From Bacteroides bouchesdurhonensis (GTDB lineage Bacteria; Bacteroidota; Bacteroidia; Bacteroidales; Bacteroidaceae): a DNA stretch of 64,000 nucleotides. A model generated the notes under the pieces. The model saw only the letters and a list, made by a program, of their open reading frames with translations, made no database searches and was not told the origin of the DNA. The position numbers and the translations under genes were made by a program. Positions 17,667-25,206 of the stretch are shown in pieces (the first letter of the stretch is position 1; each line of letters starts with the position of its first letter). The stretch spans positions 3,512,577 to 3,576,576 of the forward strand of contig NZ_LT707006.1 of NCBI RefSeq assembly GCF_900155865.1, in the 5' to 3' direction.

Positions 17667-19259
17667 TTACATCTTCATGCCCTTGTTGTTTTTCTTCTGA
17701 GATTTCTCCTGCAGCTTTTGCTGTTTGTCGTCTTTCGGGGCGGTCTGTCCTTTCAGCAACGGCTCTTTCAGGTTCTTAGTCGCCTCGTTGGTCTTGCCTT
17801 CGCTGTTCACCGCCACCTGTGTACGGCTCTCGTTGGATGGGGCGACCTTCTGCGCATTGTCGGGGTTGGTGTCATAGCGGTACGGACGTCCCTTCTCCGG
17901 GTTGAACTTGATGTACATCGTGGCGTGGAAGCCTTGCTTGTCGGTCACGTTCTCCAGCTTTATCGCCTTACCCGCAGCGTAGTCGGCTTTCTGCTGGTCG
18001 GTGAAGTTCACACCGCTCCATTTGCTGATGGGGCGGATACTGCCATCAGCGTTCGTCCACGTGTTGCGGCGTTGCTCTTTCTGTGGGGCTGCGGAATTTT
18101 CCATGCCCTGAGCCTGTCCCTGCGTGGGATTGTTCTTGGCTTCCTGCGTCTGGGTGGTACGGGGCGACCTGCCAGTTCCCGGTACGAACTCCACGCCTCG
18201 CTGCTCTACATTCACTTGAAGAGTGGTGACGAACTTCCTGCCGTCGTTGCGTTCGATGAGCTTGTCGCGCACGGGCAACCCGGCACGCAGCATATCCTGT
18301 TCCTGCTTGGTGATTTCCGTCTTTCCGATGCGCTCCGGTATGCGTACCTTGTTTGCAGGAATGTCCGTGATTTCATTCGTCTTGCGGTCTATGCTGATGA
18401 ACGAGGGGATGATTTCACCCGTTTCTTTGTCCACGATGTCCACGACCCTGCCGAGGTTACCCGTTTCGCGCAGGTTCTTACGGTCTTCGTCGGAGAACTT
18501 GTGTTCCTTGTACTCGTCGAGTTTCTGCTCCTTGCGGATGAAGTGCGGCACGAGGCTGACATTGCCTTCACCGTCCTTCTTGAAGGAAAGGCGGGCATCC
18601 AGTTCAAAAGCCTCGCCGCCGAACTTGGGCGACACTTTCACCAAATCGGACTTGCCGTAGTTGAGCATCTTGTTCAGATCACCAGACTTTTCAAGGTCGT
18701 CACGTTTCACGCCCCATTTCTCTTCCAGCTCCTGCCAGTTGATTTTGCTCTCGTCAATGGGTTGGTAGCCACGTCTTCCCTGCGCCTGTTGTTGCGGGCT
18801 TTCCTGATTCTGTTCCTGCTTCTTTTCCATTTCTTCCTGTTTTTGGGTTTCTTTGGGTTGTCCTTCCTGTTTTTGTTCCGGCATCCCGGCGGTCTGTTCT
18901 TCCTTTACCTGCTTTTCGTAGCCGGAAGTGTCCACCTTGTGGGGCGCAAGCAGTTCCTTGTTGGCTTCGGGGTCTTTCAGCAGGTCTTTCATCACCTCCA
19001 TCAGTTTGTCGGCTTGGTCTGCCGCGAAACGGTAGAAACCGAAGCGACTGGGTTCCTTGCACTGCCGGAAGAAGTTTTTGAAGAAGTTGTCCAGCACGTC
19101 GCCGTGGCGGTCGAATTGCAGGAAACTCTGTGCGTTCTCCGCCTTTGCGGGGGTACGCTTGGGTGAGCCATCGGCGTTAAGCCCGGCTACCACACTGATC
19201 TCGCCCGTCTTCTCGTCGCGGACTATCAGCACGTCTTTTTCTGTTGTTTTCTTTGCCAT
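17667..19259 (-). CDS. DUF3945 protein (Orf3 of CTnDOT excision operon)
   Basis: A 530-aa hydrophilic protein. Residues 1-100 hold a conserved N-terminal segment (SFLQFDRHGDVLDNFFKNFFRQ). A Gln/Glu/Lys-rich linker follows (about 115-170), then a DUF4099-like part (INWQELEEKWGVKRDDLEKSG), then DUF3945 repeats (about 250-470; ITDIPANKVRIPERIGKTEIT and WKSGVNFTDQQKADYAAGKAI-type motifs). The tail is Lys-rich. No catalytic motif is seen. By position it equals Orf3 of CTnDOT, which is co-transcribed with xis genes and exc; its own role is not established. Confidence 0.8.
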   Translation of the reverse strand: MAKKTTEKDVLIVRDEKTGEISVVAGLNADGSPKRTPAKAENAQSFLQFDRHGDVLDNFFKNFFRQCKEPSRFGFYRFAADQADKLMEVMKDLLKDPEANKELLAPHKVDTSGYEKQVKEEQTAGMPEQKQEGQPKETQKQEEMEKKQEQNQESPQQQAQGRRGYQPIDESKINWQELEEKWGVKRDDLEKSGDLNKMLNYGKSDLVKVSPKFGGEAFELDARLSFKKDGEGNVSLVPHFIRKEQKLDEYKEHKFSDEDRKNLRETGNLGRVVDIVDKETGEIIPSFISIDRKTNEITDIPANKVRIPERIGKTEITKQEQDMLRAGLPVRDKLIERNDGRKFVTTLQVNVEQRGVEFVPGTGRSPRTTQTQEAKNNPTQGQAQGMENSAAPQKEQRRNTWTNADGSIRPISKWSGVNFTDQQKADYAAGKAIKLENVTDKQGFHATMYIKFNPEKGRPYRYDTNPDNAQKVAPSNESRTQVAVNSEGKTNEATKNLKEPLLKGQTAPKDDKQQKLQEKSQKKNNKGMKM

Positions 19260-19279
19260 TTGAAAAATGTTTTAATGGG

Positions 19280-19630
19280 TTATTTATTAAAGAAATTATG
19301 GATACGCGCCTTGTAGAAGGCTATATCTTCCTTGCGGAAATCCTTTACGTGTTCGGAGAGGAATGTCAGTACGTCCTCCTCGCTGTAATAGGTCTTTTTG
19401 CCGAGCGTCTTGTACGGCAATGCACCGATGCTGCGGTAGCGCTGCAGGGTACGCTTGCTTATCTGGAGCAGCATGCAGAGGTCTTGGTTGTCGAACATCC
19501 TGATACTTTCCATCGGGTTCGGGGCTTTGCCGGACGGTCGCAGGGAGAGCAGCAGCTCGTCCTGACGGTCGAGCCGTTCCATCAGCTTCTGCATCCAGTC
19601 CTCAAAATTGTTTCGTGTAAGCAGTTCCAT
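19280..19630 (-). CDS. Excisionase-like helix-turn-helix protein (Xis2d-like)
   Basis: A 116-aa basic protein. It has a MerR/excisionase-type HTH in the middle (MFDNQDLCMLLQISKRTLQRYRSIGALPY) and a beta-wing (KTLGKKTYYSEEDVLTFL). It lies 20 bases upstream of the DUF3945 gene and 3 bases after the stop of another HTH gene. In CTnDOT the equivalent pair Xis2c/Xis2d acts as recombination directionality factors with IntDOT and also activates transfer genes. Assignment to Xis2d rather than Xis2c rests on order only. Confidence 0.75.
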   Translation of the reverse strand: MELLTRNNFEDWMQKLMERLDRQDELLLSLRPSGKAPNPMESIRMFDNQDLCMLLQISKRTLQRYRSIGALPYKTLGKKTYYSEEDVLTFLSEHVKDFRKEDIAFYKARIHNFFNK

Positions 19631-19633
19631 ATC

Positions 19634-19993
19634 TTATGTCCTCCTTCCTTTGGGTTTGCTGCCGCCCGTGCGCAGCGTGTGGTTGCGTTTCAGTTCCGTC
19701 AGTGTCGCTGCATCTTCTGCCACGGTGCAGTCTGCGAGCAGGCGGTCTATTTCCGACCGGCGGTAGCGGCATTTGCCGCGCAGCACGATATAGCCGATGC
19801 GCTGTTCGCTGCGCATACGTTGGAGGGTACGGGTACTCACGTTCAGCAGGTGCGCCGCCTCGCGGGTGGTGAGCAGCATGTCGGTAGACTCTCCCTTCCT
19901 CTCACCGGAAACGGCACGCACATAGACCGCTATCTCGGCTATCTGTTCCGTCAGGGCGGTGAAGGCGGAACTTTCAATCGTTATCACTTTCAT
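19634..19993 (-). CDS. Excisionase-like helix-turn-helix protein (Xis2c-like)
   Basis: The start is taken at 19993 (MKVITIESSAF, 119 aa) because AAAGGA lies 8 bases before it; a 14-residue longer frame exists. It has the MerR/excisionase HTH (LLTTREAAHLLNVSTRTLQRMRSEQRIGY) and a wing (VLRGKCRYRRSEIDRLL), then a basic tail rich in Arg/Lys. It is first in the presumed excision operon and divergent from two more HTH genes. A near-palindrome TACGTGACTCACGTA at 20063-20077 upstream may be an operator. Confidence 0.75.
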   Translation of the reverse strand: MKVITIESSAFTALTEQIAEIAVYVRAVSGERKGESTDMLLTTREAAHLLNVSTRTLQRMRSEQRIGYIVLRGKCRYRRSEIDRLLADCTVAEDAATLTELKRNHTLRTGGSKPKGRRT

Positions 19994-20062
19994 ATTTTGT
20001 CCTTTCTTTTGTTTCTCTGCGGCAAAATTCGGCAATAAACAAAAGGGGCTTTAACAACTCAC

Positions 20063-20077
20063 TACGTGACTCACGTA
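20063..20077. promoter_or_regulatory. Near-palindromic operator candidate between divergent HTH operons
   Basis: TACGTGACTCACGTA consists of 7-bp inverted arms around a central C. It lies in the 210-base gap between the Xis-type operon and the plus-strand HTH genes. The neighbouring ACAACTCAC reappears as GTGAGTTGT near the element end (about 22634). A binding role is inferred from position only. Confidence 0.35.
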
Positions 20078-20169
20078 AGATTTTCTTTGAAAGTGACTCC
20101 GTAACCCGGACAACCGGCGCAACAAGCTGCCGTATAGCGGAAAACGGCACGCATTCAAGGCGGCTGCGT

Positions 20170-20177
20170 TACCTTTG
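20170..20177 (+). promoter_or_regulatory. -7 box of plus-strand HTH genes
   Basis: TACCTTTG matches TAnnTTTG and lies 26 bases before the start at 20204; no TTTG is seen 19-21 bp upstream, so an activator may be needed. Confidence 0.4.
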
Positions 20178-20203
20178 CGGTAAATCATTAAATGTTTTGG
20201 TAT

Positions 20204-20497
20204 ATGGAAATCGTATCTATCGAGAAAAAGACCTTCGAGATGATGCTGGCGTCATTCAACGCCCTCTCGGAGAAAGTCACCGCCCTCAGGCGCAAAAGCG
20301 ACGGCGGGCGGCTGGAAAGGTGGCTCACGGGCGAGGAGGTCTGCGGGCAGTTGAGAATCAGCCCGCGCACGTTGCAGTCATTGCGTGACAGGCGACTTAT
20401 CGGCTACTCGCAGATAAACCGCAGGTTCTATTACAGGCCGGAGGAGGTCAGGCGGCTGATTCCGCTTATCGGCACGATCTATCCCGATGGAAAATGA
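20204..20497 (+). CDS. Helix-turn-helix domain protein
   Basis: This 97-aa protein (start MEIVSIEKKTFEMM; an ATG 12 bases upstream is less likely) has a coil-forming N-terminal part (ALSEKVTALRRK). It then has an HTH_17/MerR-like motif (WLTGEEVCGQLRISPRTLQSLRDRRLIGYSQINRRFYYRPEEV). It is the same family as the Xis-like proteins on the other side of the divergent promoter. Small regulators of this type are common in the control region of Bacteroides elements. It is followed 32 bases later by a second HTH gene. Confidence 0.7.
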   Translation: MEIVSIEKKTFEMMLASFNALSEKVTALRRKSDGGRLERWLTGEEVCGQLRISPRTLQSLRDRRLIGYSQINRRFYYRPEEVRRLIPLIGTIYPDGK

Positions 20498-20529
20498 CTC
20501 TGTTTTTATTAACCACTTAATCCGATGTT

Positions 20530-20835
20530 ATGATGAACGAGAACAACGAGGTTTTCACAATGGAGGACGAGCCGGTTGCCACCGCGATACAGAATATGCT
20601 CAAAGGCTCCAAATGGCTCTCCGCATTTTTGGAAAGTTACCGTCCGCCACTGGACGGGGAACATTACTTGACGGACAAGGAGGTGGCGGAAATGCTCCGG
20701 GTAAGCCGCCGCACCTTGCAGGAGTATCGCAACAACAGGATGCTGCCCTTTATCCTTCTGGCAGGTAAGGTGCTTTATCCCGAATCGGGACTGCGTGAAC
20801 TGTTGGAGGCGAATTACCTCAAGCCGCTGGAATAA
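20530..20835 (+). CDS. Helix-turn-helix domain protein
   Basis: This 101-aa protein has an acidic N-terminus (MMNENNEVFTMEDEP) and an HTH_17-type DNA-binding region (YLTDKEVAEMLRVSRRTLQEYRNNRMLPFILLAGKVLYPESGLRELL). It is a paralogue of the preceding gene. Both probably regulate the integration/excision module. A strong terminator follows 22 bases after the stop. Confidence 0.7.
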   Translation: MMNENNEVFTMEDEPVATAIQNMLKGSKWLSAFLESYRPPLDGEHYLTDKEVAEMLRVSRRTLQEYRNNRMLPFILLAGKVLYPESGLRELLEANYLKPLE

Positions 20836-20856
20836 GGCGGTTGCATGAAAAAAAGA

Positions 20857-20897
20857 GGAAGCGGACAGCACCCGATGGCGTTGTCCGTTTCCTTTTT
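20857..20897 (+). terminator. Intrinsic terminator after HTH genes
   Basis: GGAAGCGGACA (20857-20867) pairs with TGTCCGTTTCC (20882-20892, one G-U pair), followed by TTTTT. It separates the plus-strand HTH genes from the convergent RhuM-like gene. Confidence 0.8.
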
Positions 20898-20915
20898 CGT
20901 TGTCTGTATGCGTGT

Positions 20916-21278
20916 TCAGCAATATCCGGTTTTCCCGTTCTGTATGAACATCACGTATGCCTGCCTCTTTTCCTTTGAGAGTGCCTTCTCCACCAGCCAC
21001 ATGCGGAACACGTGTGTATAGTAGGTGTTCAGCCGGAAGGCTACTGGAATGATGATTTCAAGCGAGTAAACATCCGCGTACAGGCCGTTTTCAAGCTGTA
21101 TGTAGCGGCATACCTCGTAGTCGTTCAGCACGTCCGACTTGCGGACGGCTTTGATGGCGGCGTTCACTGCCGGGACGGTGGCATGGAACTCTTCGGCGAT
21201 TTCCCCGGCGGTCATCCATACCTCGTTACCAGTTACGCTGACCGTCTTGTCCTCTATAATGATTATGTCACGTTTCAT
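20916..21278 (-). CDS. RhuM/antirepressor-like hypothetical protein
   Basis: This 120-aa protein has a winged-helix-like N-terminus (VWMTAGEIAEEFHATVPAVNAAIKAVRKSDVL) followed by YEVCRYIQLENGLYADVYSLEIIIPVAFRLNTYYTHVFRMW. It resembles the N-terminal part of RhuM-type or phage KilA/antirepressor proteins (IIPVGYRVNS-like motif). It lies 12 bases after the integrase stop on the same strand and is probably co-transcribed. Exact function unknown. Confidence 0.55.
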   Translation of the reverse strand: MKRDIIIIEDKTVSVTGNEVWMTAGEIAEEFHATVPAVNAAIKAVRKSDVLNDYEVCRYIQLENGLYADVYSLEIIIPVAFRLNTYYTHVFRMWLVEKALSKEKRQAYVMFIQNGKTGYC

Positions 21279-21290
21279 GGCGTCTCTGTT

Positions 21291-22526
21291 TTAGATGGTA
21301 CATCCTGCAAATTCCTCGATTTGGTTCAATCTCGCGGCAAGGTTCTCCATGTCTTGGTTGAGCTTCTCTTTGGTTACCTTCGCGTATATCTGCGTTGTCT
21401 TTATACTCTTGTGTCCCAGCATGGAACTGACTGTTTCGATGGGTACACCGTTGGAGAGGAACACCGTCGTGGCTGCCGTATGGCGGCTCTGATGCCACGT
21501 GATATGCTTGGTGATGCCGCAACGCTTGGCGACGGCACGGATTCCGGCGAGGCACGTGTTGTAGTGGGGAACAGGGAAAATCCTGCCGTTTTCGCACAGC
21601 CCGCGGTATTTGTCGATGATTTGTTTCGCAATGTCAAGCAGGCGGATGTTAGACACCACGCCCGTCTTCTGGCGGTTGATGTTTATCCACTCGTGTTCAT
21701 CGAAGTAGGTGCGGATGTTCTCTTCCGTCAAATTGCGCATATCGGCGAATGACAAGCCCGTGAAGGCGCAGAACAGGTAGAGGTCGCGGTATAGTTCCTG
21801 TTTGGCGTTCTTCAGTTTACCTTCCATCAGCAGGCGGATTTCGTCTTTGGTCAGGAAACTGCGTGTCGTTTCCTCCTTCTTGATTTCATACTCTCTAAAC
21901 GGGTCGCGTGTGAGCCATTCGTTGTTGATGGCGATGAACACCATCGTCCGAAGCGGGCATACATACAGCCACACGGTATTGGTGCAGCAGTGTTTGTCCG
22001 TGCGCAGAAACATCTCGAAGTCGGAAATGAAAGCGGGGGTAAGCTCTTTCAACGCGATGTCCTTCACGTGGTAACGGATGTTGAGAAACTCTTGCAGATG
22101 CTTGTAAACAGTCTTGTACTTCAAGAGCGTGCCTTTGGCTTTCATGCCTGCTTCCACCTGCTTGGCATAGTCCTCGTTGTGTTGCTGGAACACCTGCATC
22201 AGCATGTGATAGCGGTGTTCCAGTCCGAGAAAGGCGTTCTTCACCTTCTCTGCCGTGACGAAGTTGTCACGCTCCATGATTTCCTGATAGTGCTTGTTGA
22301 TGCGCACCCGCATCTTGTCAAGCATGCGGTTCGTTTCGAGTGCCGCCGTGCTTCTGCCCATGACACGTCCCCCTTTGGTGTCCCACAACTTGGGATCGAC
22401 GGTCAGTTTGCAACTGAATTGCGTCTGGCTGCCGTCCACCGTGATGCGTCCCATGACGGGAACCGTCCCGTCGTTTTTCACTACCTGACGTTTGAGGTAG
22501 TAAATAACTGAAAATGTACTCTTCAT
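21291..22526 (-). CDS. int: Tyrosine recombinase, IntDOT family integrase
   Basis: The start is at 22526 (MKSTFSVIYYLKRQ), because AAGGA lies 4 bases before it and the resulting 411 aa equals my recollection of IntDOT. Layout: N-terminal arm-binding part (1-90), SAM-like core-binding domain (about 95-205), catalytic domain. In this numbering Ser259 (TGLSFAD) stands where most tyrosine recombinases have the first catalytic Arg, as known for IntDOT; His345 and Arg348 (HQSRH), His372 (LGH) and nucleophile Tyr381 (TTQIY) are present. It catalyses integration at GTAnnTTTGC cores; one such core lies 321 bp upstream of its start. A -7 box TAATTTTG stands at 22555-22548. Confidence 0.95.
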   Translation of the reverse strand: MKSTFSVIYYLKRQVVKNDGTVPVMGRITVDGSQTQFSCKLTVDPKLWDTKGGRVMGRSTAALETNRMLDKMRVRINKHYQEIMERDNFVTAEKVKNAFLGLEHRYHMLMQVFQQHNEDYAKQVEAGMKAKGTLLKYKTVYKHLQEFLNIRYHVKDIALKELTPAFISDFEMFLRTDKHCCTNTVWLYVCPLRTMVFIAINNEWLTRDPFREYEIKKEETTRSFLTKDEIRLLMEGKLKNAKQELYRDLYLFCAFTGLSFADMRNLTEENIRTYFDEHEWININRQKTGVVSNIRLLDIAKQIIDKYRGLCENGRIFPVPHYNTCLAGIRAVAKRCGITKHITWHQSRHTAATTVFLSNGVPIETVSSMLGHKSIKTTQIYAKVTKEKLNQDMENLAARLNQIEEFAGCTI

Positions 22527-22555
22527 CGTCCTTAATTTTTTTTTGTTCAAAATTA

Positions 22556-22846
22556 GTTGGTGAAGAGCCCTCCTCTGATACGCAAATCGCGGAAGAACGG
22601 CGCAATCTTTTTTCGTTAACGGATTTTTTGCGTGAGTTGTCAGTAACTCGCTAATCCTTAAGGCCTTGTTTCGTTATTCGTGTCCATTTCGTCACCTATT
22701 GGGCGTGGTTACGAACAAGTAACGTAGCTCCGTCTTGATTTGGCTTCGGCGTGGATTGTAATGGCTCTCAGAATAATTGGCAGCGTTAATGAAACCCCTG
22801 TAAATCAAATCCATTACCATATTCTTCCGCATTTCACTTTTTTGTA
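22556..22846. other. Terminal region of ICE with presumed integrase arm sites
   Basis: There is no gene here. This stretch of roughly 290 bases between integrase and core holds only dispersed short motifs, including GTGAGTTGTCAGTAACTC (about 22634-22651) and TAACG repeats (about 22711-22725). In CTnDOT the arm-type binding sites for IntDOT and Xis proteins lie in the equivalent place. Individual sites cannot be assigned by eye. Confidence 0.4.
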
Positions 22847-23122
22847 GTAACTTTGCAGTGAAAACATACCAAATAAACTATACTGTTCATCAACCTTTCC
22901 TTCTGCTCTGTATTTAGCGGTATAACGAATTACTGCATTGCCAAATCCTAAATCAAGCATTGACAAATAAGCAATTACGGAAGCTGCAAGTGAATAAATT
23001 CCATATTCACCCTGTCCGAGCATACGCAACATAAAAGGTGTATATATCAGACCAAGCAGAGTATTGAGTCCTAAAACGACATAATTTAATGCTGCACCTG
23101 CTTTTAATTGATTAACTGCCAT
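22814..23122 (-). pseudogene. wzx: Capsule flippase (Wzx) gene truncated by ICE insertion
   Basis: The frame starts MAVNQLKAGAALNYVVLGLN and reads as an N-terminal Wzx/MATE-type flippase through TPFMLRMLGQGEYGIYSLAAS and DLGFGNAVIRYTAKYRAEGK to GMFSL. At the att core it leaves the family and continues with element-derived codons (YYKKVKCGRIW) to a stop. Only about 90 of the usual 450-500 residues remain, which is two or three of about twelve membrane helices, so it cannot work. The rest of the gene should lie beyond the other end of the element. Confidence 0.85.
22847..22856. other. att core of CTnDOT-type element (chromosome junction)
   Basis: GTAACTTTGC matches the GTAnnTTTGC core used by IntDOT. 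To its right the flippase codons are intact, to its left they are not, which sets the junction between element and chromosome here. Confidence 0.8.
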
Positions 23123-24010
23123 TTGTTTACCTCTGTATAGTTTATATAAGTTTATTCATTCCATTCCCACTTTCTTCTTACAATACCCTCTTCTACAAGT
23201 GGATTTCTAATCTGTATACCAATTCTACTATTGTCCAAATCTCGTTACGATAATAGTGAAACTGATAGATTATAAATTATCTAGATTCGACGTGATTCTC
23301 TTCGTAAATTAGCACAAACCATCAGCATAAATTGTATTGTCAAAAACATGAAAAGTTCCCCAACAACGTTTTCCATATTTTGGACGAATTGAGAGTGGTG
23401 CAATATATTTCTTAATATTCTCCGATTGCTCTTTTAAATAAACAAAAACGTCATTTGGGCATCCAGCTACTACAACATCTATCATGCCGTCAATAAAGTT
23501 TTTATGCTGACTTTTGTTGATGATCTGAACATTTTCGCAATTTGGTCCAAGAAAATCGTTTTCGATAAAGTGCTGGTGAGGTTTATCGATGAATATATTT
23601 CGTGCACCGTAATCTTTCCTTTCCCTACGAAAAGAATGATTACAAAACCTTCCACATCTCCGTTATGTTATTATCGAAGTTGATTTTCGGAAATTCTATA
23701 TATCCTACCTTGTACCCTCGAAGATGTCAGATTGCATATACTGTGAACAACAGTTATCATGTAGACAAAGGCAGAAAGCCAATACTCCACCATCTCGGAA
23801 TTCTCCTTTTTTGAGTAGTTCTTCTACTACAAGAGCAGTAAGTTTCTTAGTGAAACGAGCTACTGGTTTATAGTTGAGAGTTGGGAGCTTAGAGTTGAAA
23901 GTTCCTTTCATTGGAACAACATAACCGTATTGATTCAAAGTAATTTCTATAAGTACAAAATCTATCGCATTATCTTTTTTTTGAGGGTAAGTGAACAAGT
24001 TGATATTATA
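23123..24010. other. Decayed stretch of capsule locus
   Basis: About 890 bases lie between the broken flippase and the UDP-sugar epimerase without an intact gene. They contain a minus-strand fragment with a good coding pattern (23309-23662) lacking a start. They also contain a low-complexity stretch rich in GTTGAGAGTTGGGAG-like words (about 23865-23910). This looks like the remains of one or two transferase-type genes. No promoter or terminator was recognised. Confidence 0.5.
23309..23662 (-). pseudogene. Unrecognised gene fragment
   Basis: On the minus strand an open stretch of about 117 codons encodes RRERKDYGARNIFIDKPHQH ... NFIDGMIDVVVAGCPNDVF ... PKYGKRCWGTFHVFDNTIYADGLC and then a stop. 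The composition is protein-like (hydrophobic core segment, many aromatics). However, it follows directly after an in-frame stop and has no initiation codon, and upstream frames are broken. I read it as the C-terminal piece of a decayed capsule gene, perhaps a transferase; family unknown. Confidence 0.35.
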
Positions 24011-25198
24011 TCAATACTTTCTCCAAACCATCTTATTAACAACTCCACAGTACGACTGAATCAAACGTACTACCTTATCGCTGACATTTTCATCAACGTA
24101 GTCAGGGACAGGGATTCCGTAGCGACCTTCTTTGATGAGTTCGACTGCTGTATCAACAGCCTGAAGCAGAGACCTTTCATCAATACCTGCAAGAACAAAG
24201 CAACCCTTATCTAGAGCTTCAGGACGTTCGGTTGAAGTACGGATACAGACTGCTGGGAAAGGATAACCAACACTGATGAAGAAACTGCTTTCCTCAGGAA
24301 GTGTACCACTGTCTGATACTACGGTGAAAGCATTCATCTGTAGGCAATTGTAGTCGTAAAAGCCAAGAGGTTCGTGCTGAATAACTCTTTTATCAAGCTG
24401 GAAATTACTTACTGCAAGACGTTTACGGCTACGAGGATGGCAACTGTATAGAATTGGCATATCGTACTTCTCTGCCATCTTGTTGATAGCTGTGAAAAGT
24501 GAATTAAAGTTCTTTTCAGAGTCGATATTCTCTTCGCGATGAGCAGAAAGAAGAATGTACTTTCCTTTCTCCAAACCAAGGCGAGAATGGATATCACTTT
24601 CCTTAATCTCAGCAAGATTCCGGTGAAGGACTTCTGCCATCGGCGAACCTGTCACATAAATACGCTCTTTCGGTAGACCACACTCATGAAGATACTTCCG
24701 AGCATGCTCCGAGTATGCAAGGTTCACATCTGAAATAATATCTACAATTCGACGATTGGTTTCCTCGGGCAAGTTCTCATCTTTGCAACGGTTGCCTGCT
24801 TCCATGTGGAAGATAGGAATGTGCAGACGTTTTGCCCCAATAACAGAGAGACATGAATTGGTGTCACCAAGTACAAGAACAGCATCTGGTTTAATCTGAG
24901 CCATCAGTTTGTAAGAAGTATTAATGATGTTTCCGATAGTTTCACCGAGGTCCTCCCCCACCGAATCCATGTAAACATCTGGTTCAGATAGCTTTAAATC
25001 CCTAAAAAATACACCATTCAGATTGTAATCATAATTTTGCCCTGTGTGAGCAAGAATTGTGTCAAAATACTTGCGACAACGATTAATAACCGCAGCAAGA
25101 CGGATAATTTCTGGTCTTGTGCCAACTATGATTAACAACTTAAGTTTGCCATTGTCAGCGAACTTAACTGTAGAGTAATCTGTTCTAATATTTGCCAT
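24011..25198 (-). CDS. UDP-GlcNAc 2-epimerase family (UDP-L-FucNAc synthesis, FnlC/CapG-like)
   Basis: A 395-aa non-hydrolysing 2-epimerase of WecB fold. Two Rossmann halves show GTRPEIIRLAAVINRC, HTGQNYDYNLN, EAGNRCKDENLPEETNRRIVD and the substrate-binding LSAHREENIDSEKNF. Immediately upstream genes encode CapE- and CapF-like enzymes, so the likely reaction is the last step to UDP-N-acetyl-L-fucosamine (2-epimerisation of the talose intermediate) rather than UDP-ManNAc formation. It is cytosolic. It starts 8 bases after the CapF-like stop. It is the last intact gene before decayed DNA. Confidence 0.85.
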   Translation of the reverse strand: MANIRTDYSTVKFADNGKLKLLIIVGTRPEIIRLAAVINRCRKYFDTILAHTGQNYDYNLNGVFFRDLKLSEPDVYMDSVGEDLGETIGNIINTSYKLMAQIKPDAVLVLGDTNSCLSVIGAKRLHIPIFHMEAGNRCKDENLPEETNRRIVDIISDVNLAYSEHARKYLHECGLPKERIYVTGSPMAEVLHRNLAEIKESDIHSRLGLEKGKYILLSAHREENIDSEKNFNSLFTAINKMAEKYDMPILYSCHPRSRKRLAVSNFQLDKRVIQHEPLGFYDYNCLQMNAFTVVSDSGTLPEESSFFISVGYPFPAVCIRTSTERPEALDKGCFVLAGIDERSLLQAVDTAVELIKEGRYGIPVPDYVDENVSDKVVRLIQSYCGVVNKMVWRKY

Positions 25199-25206
25199 GT
25201 TATGAG

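Larger units (their letters stand above)
1..22856. mobile_element. CTnDOT-type integrative conjugative element, one end
   Basis: Seen: an IntDOT-like integrase gene lies about 320 bp from a 10-bp GTAACTTTGC core that falls inside a flippase gene; inside it are a two-Xis, DUF3945, topoisomerase III operon, DUF1896 and a very large methylase/helicase. Known: CTnDOT-family elements use GTAnnTTTGC as core attachment sequence and have int, xis2c, xis2d, orf3 and exc in this functional grouping. Base composition drops clearly when one crosses into the capsule locus. The left extent is unknown: no second core with the rest of the flippase is seen, so the element is inferred to run past base 1, which makes the fimbrial operon its cargo. 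No mobilisation or transfer genes are visible in this part. Confidence 0.75.

Noticed and set aside
17628..19166. 512-codon plus-strand open frame
   Set aside because: It lies antisense to the DUF3945 gene, has Leu/Phe/Val-rich low-complexity translation typical of an antisense shadow of a GC-rich gene, and no family resemblance.
23705..23998. 97-codon minus-strand frame as a gene
   Set aside because: Its middle is made of the low-complexity GAGTTGGGAGCTTAGAGTTGA stretch and its end is rich in Cys without family pattern; likely chance reading through decayed DNA.
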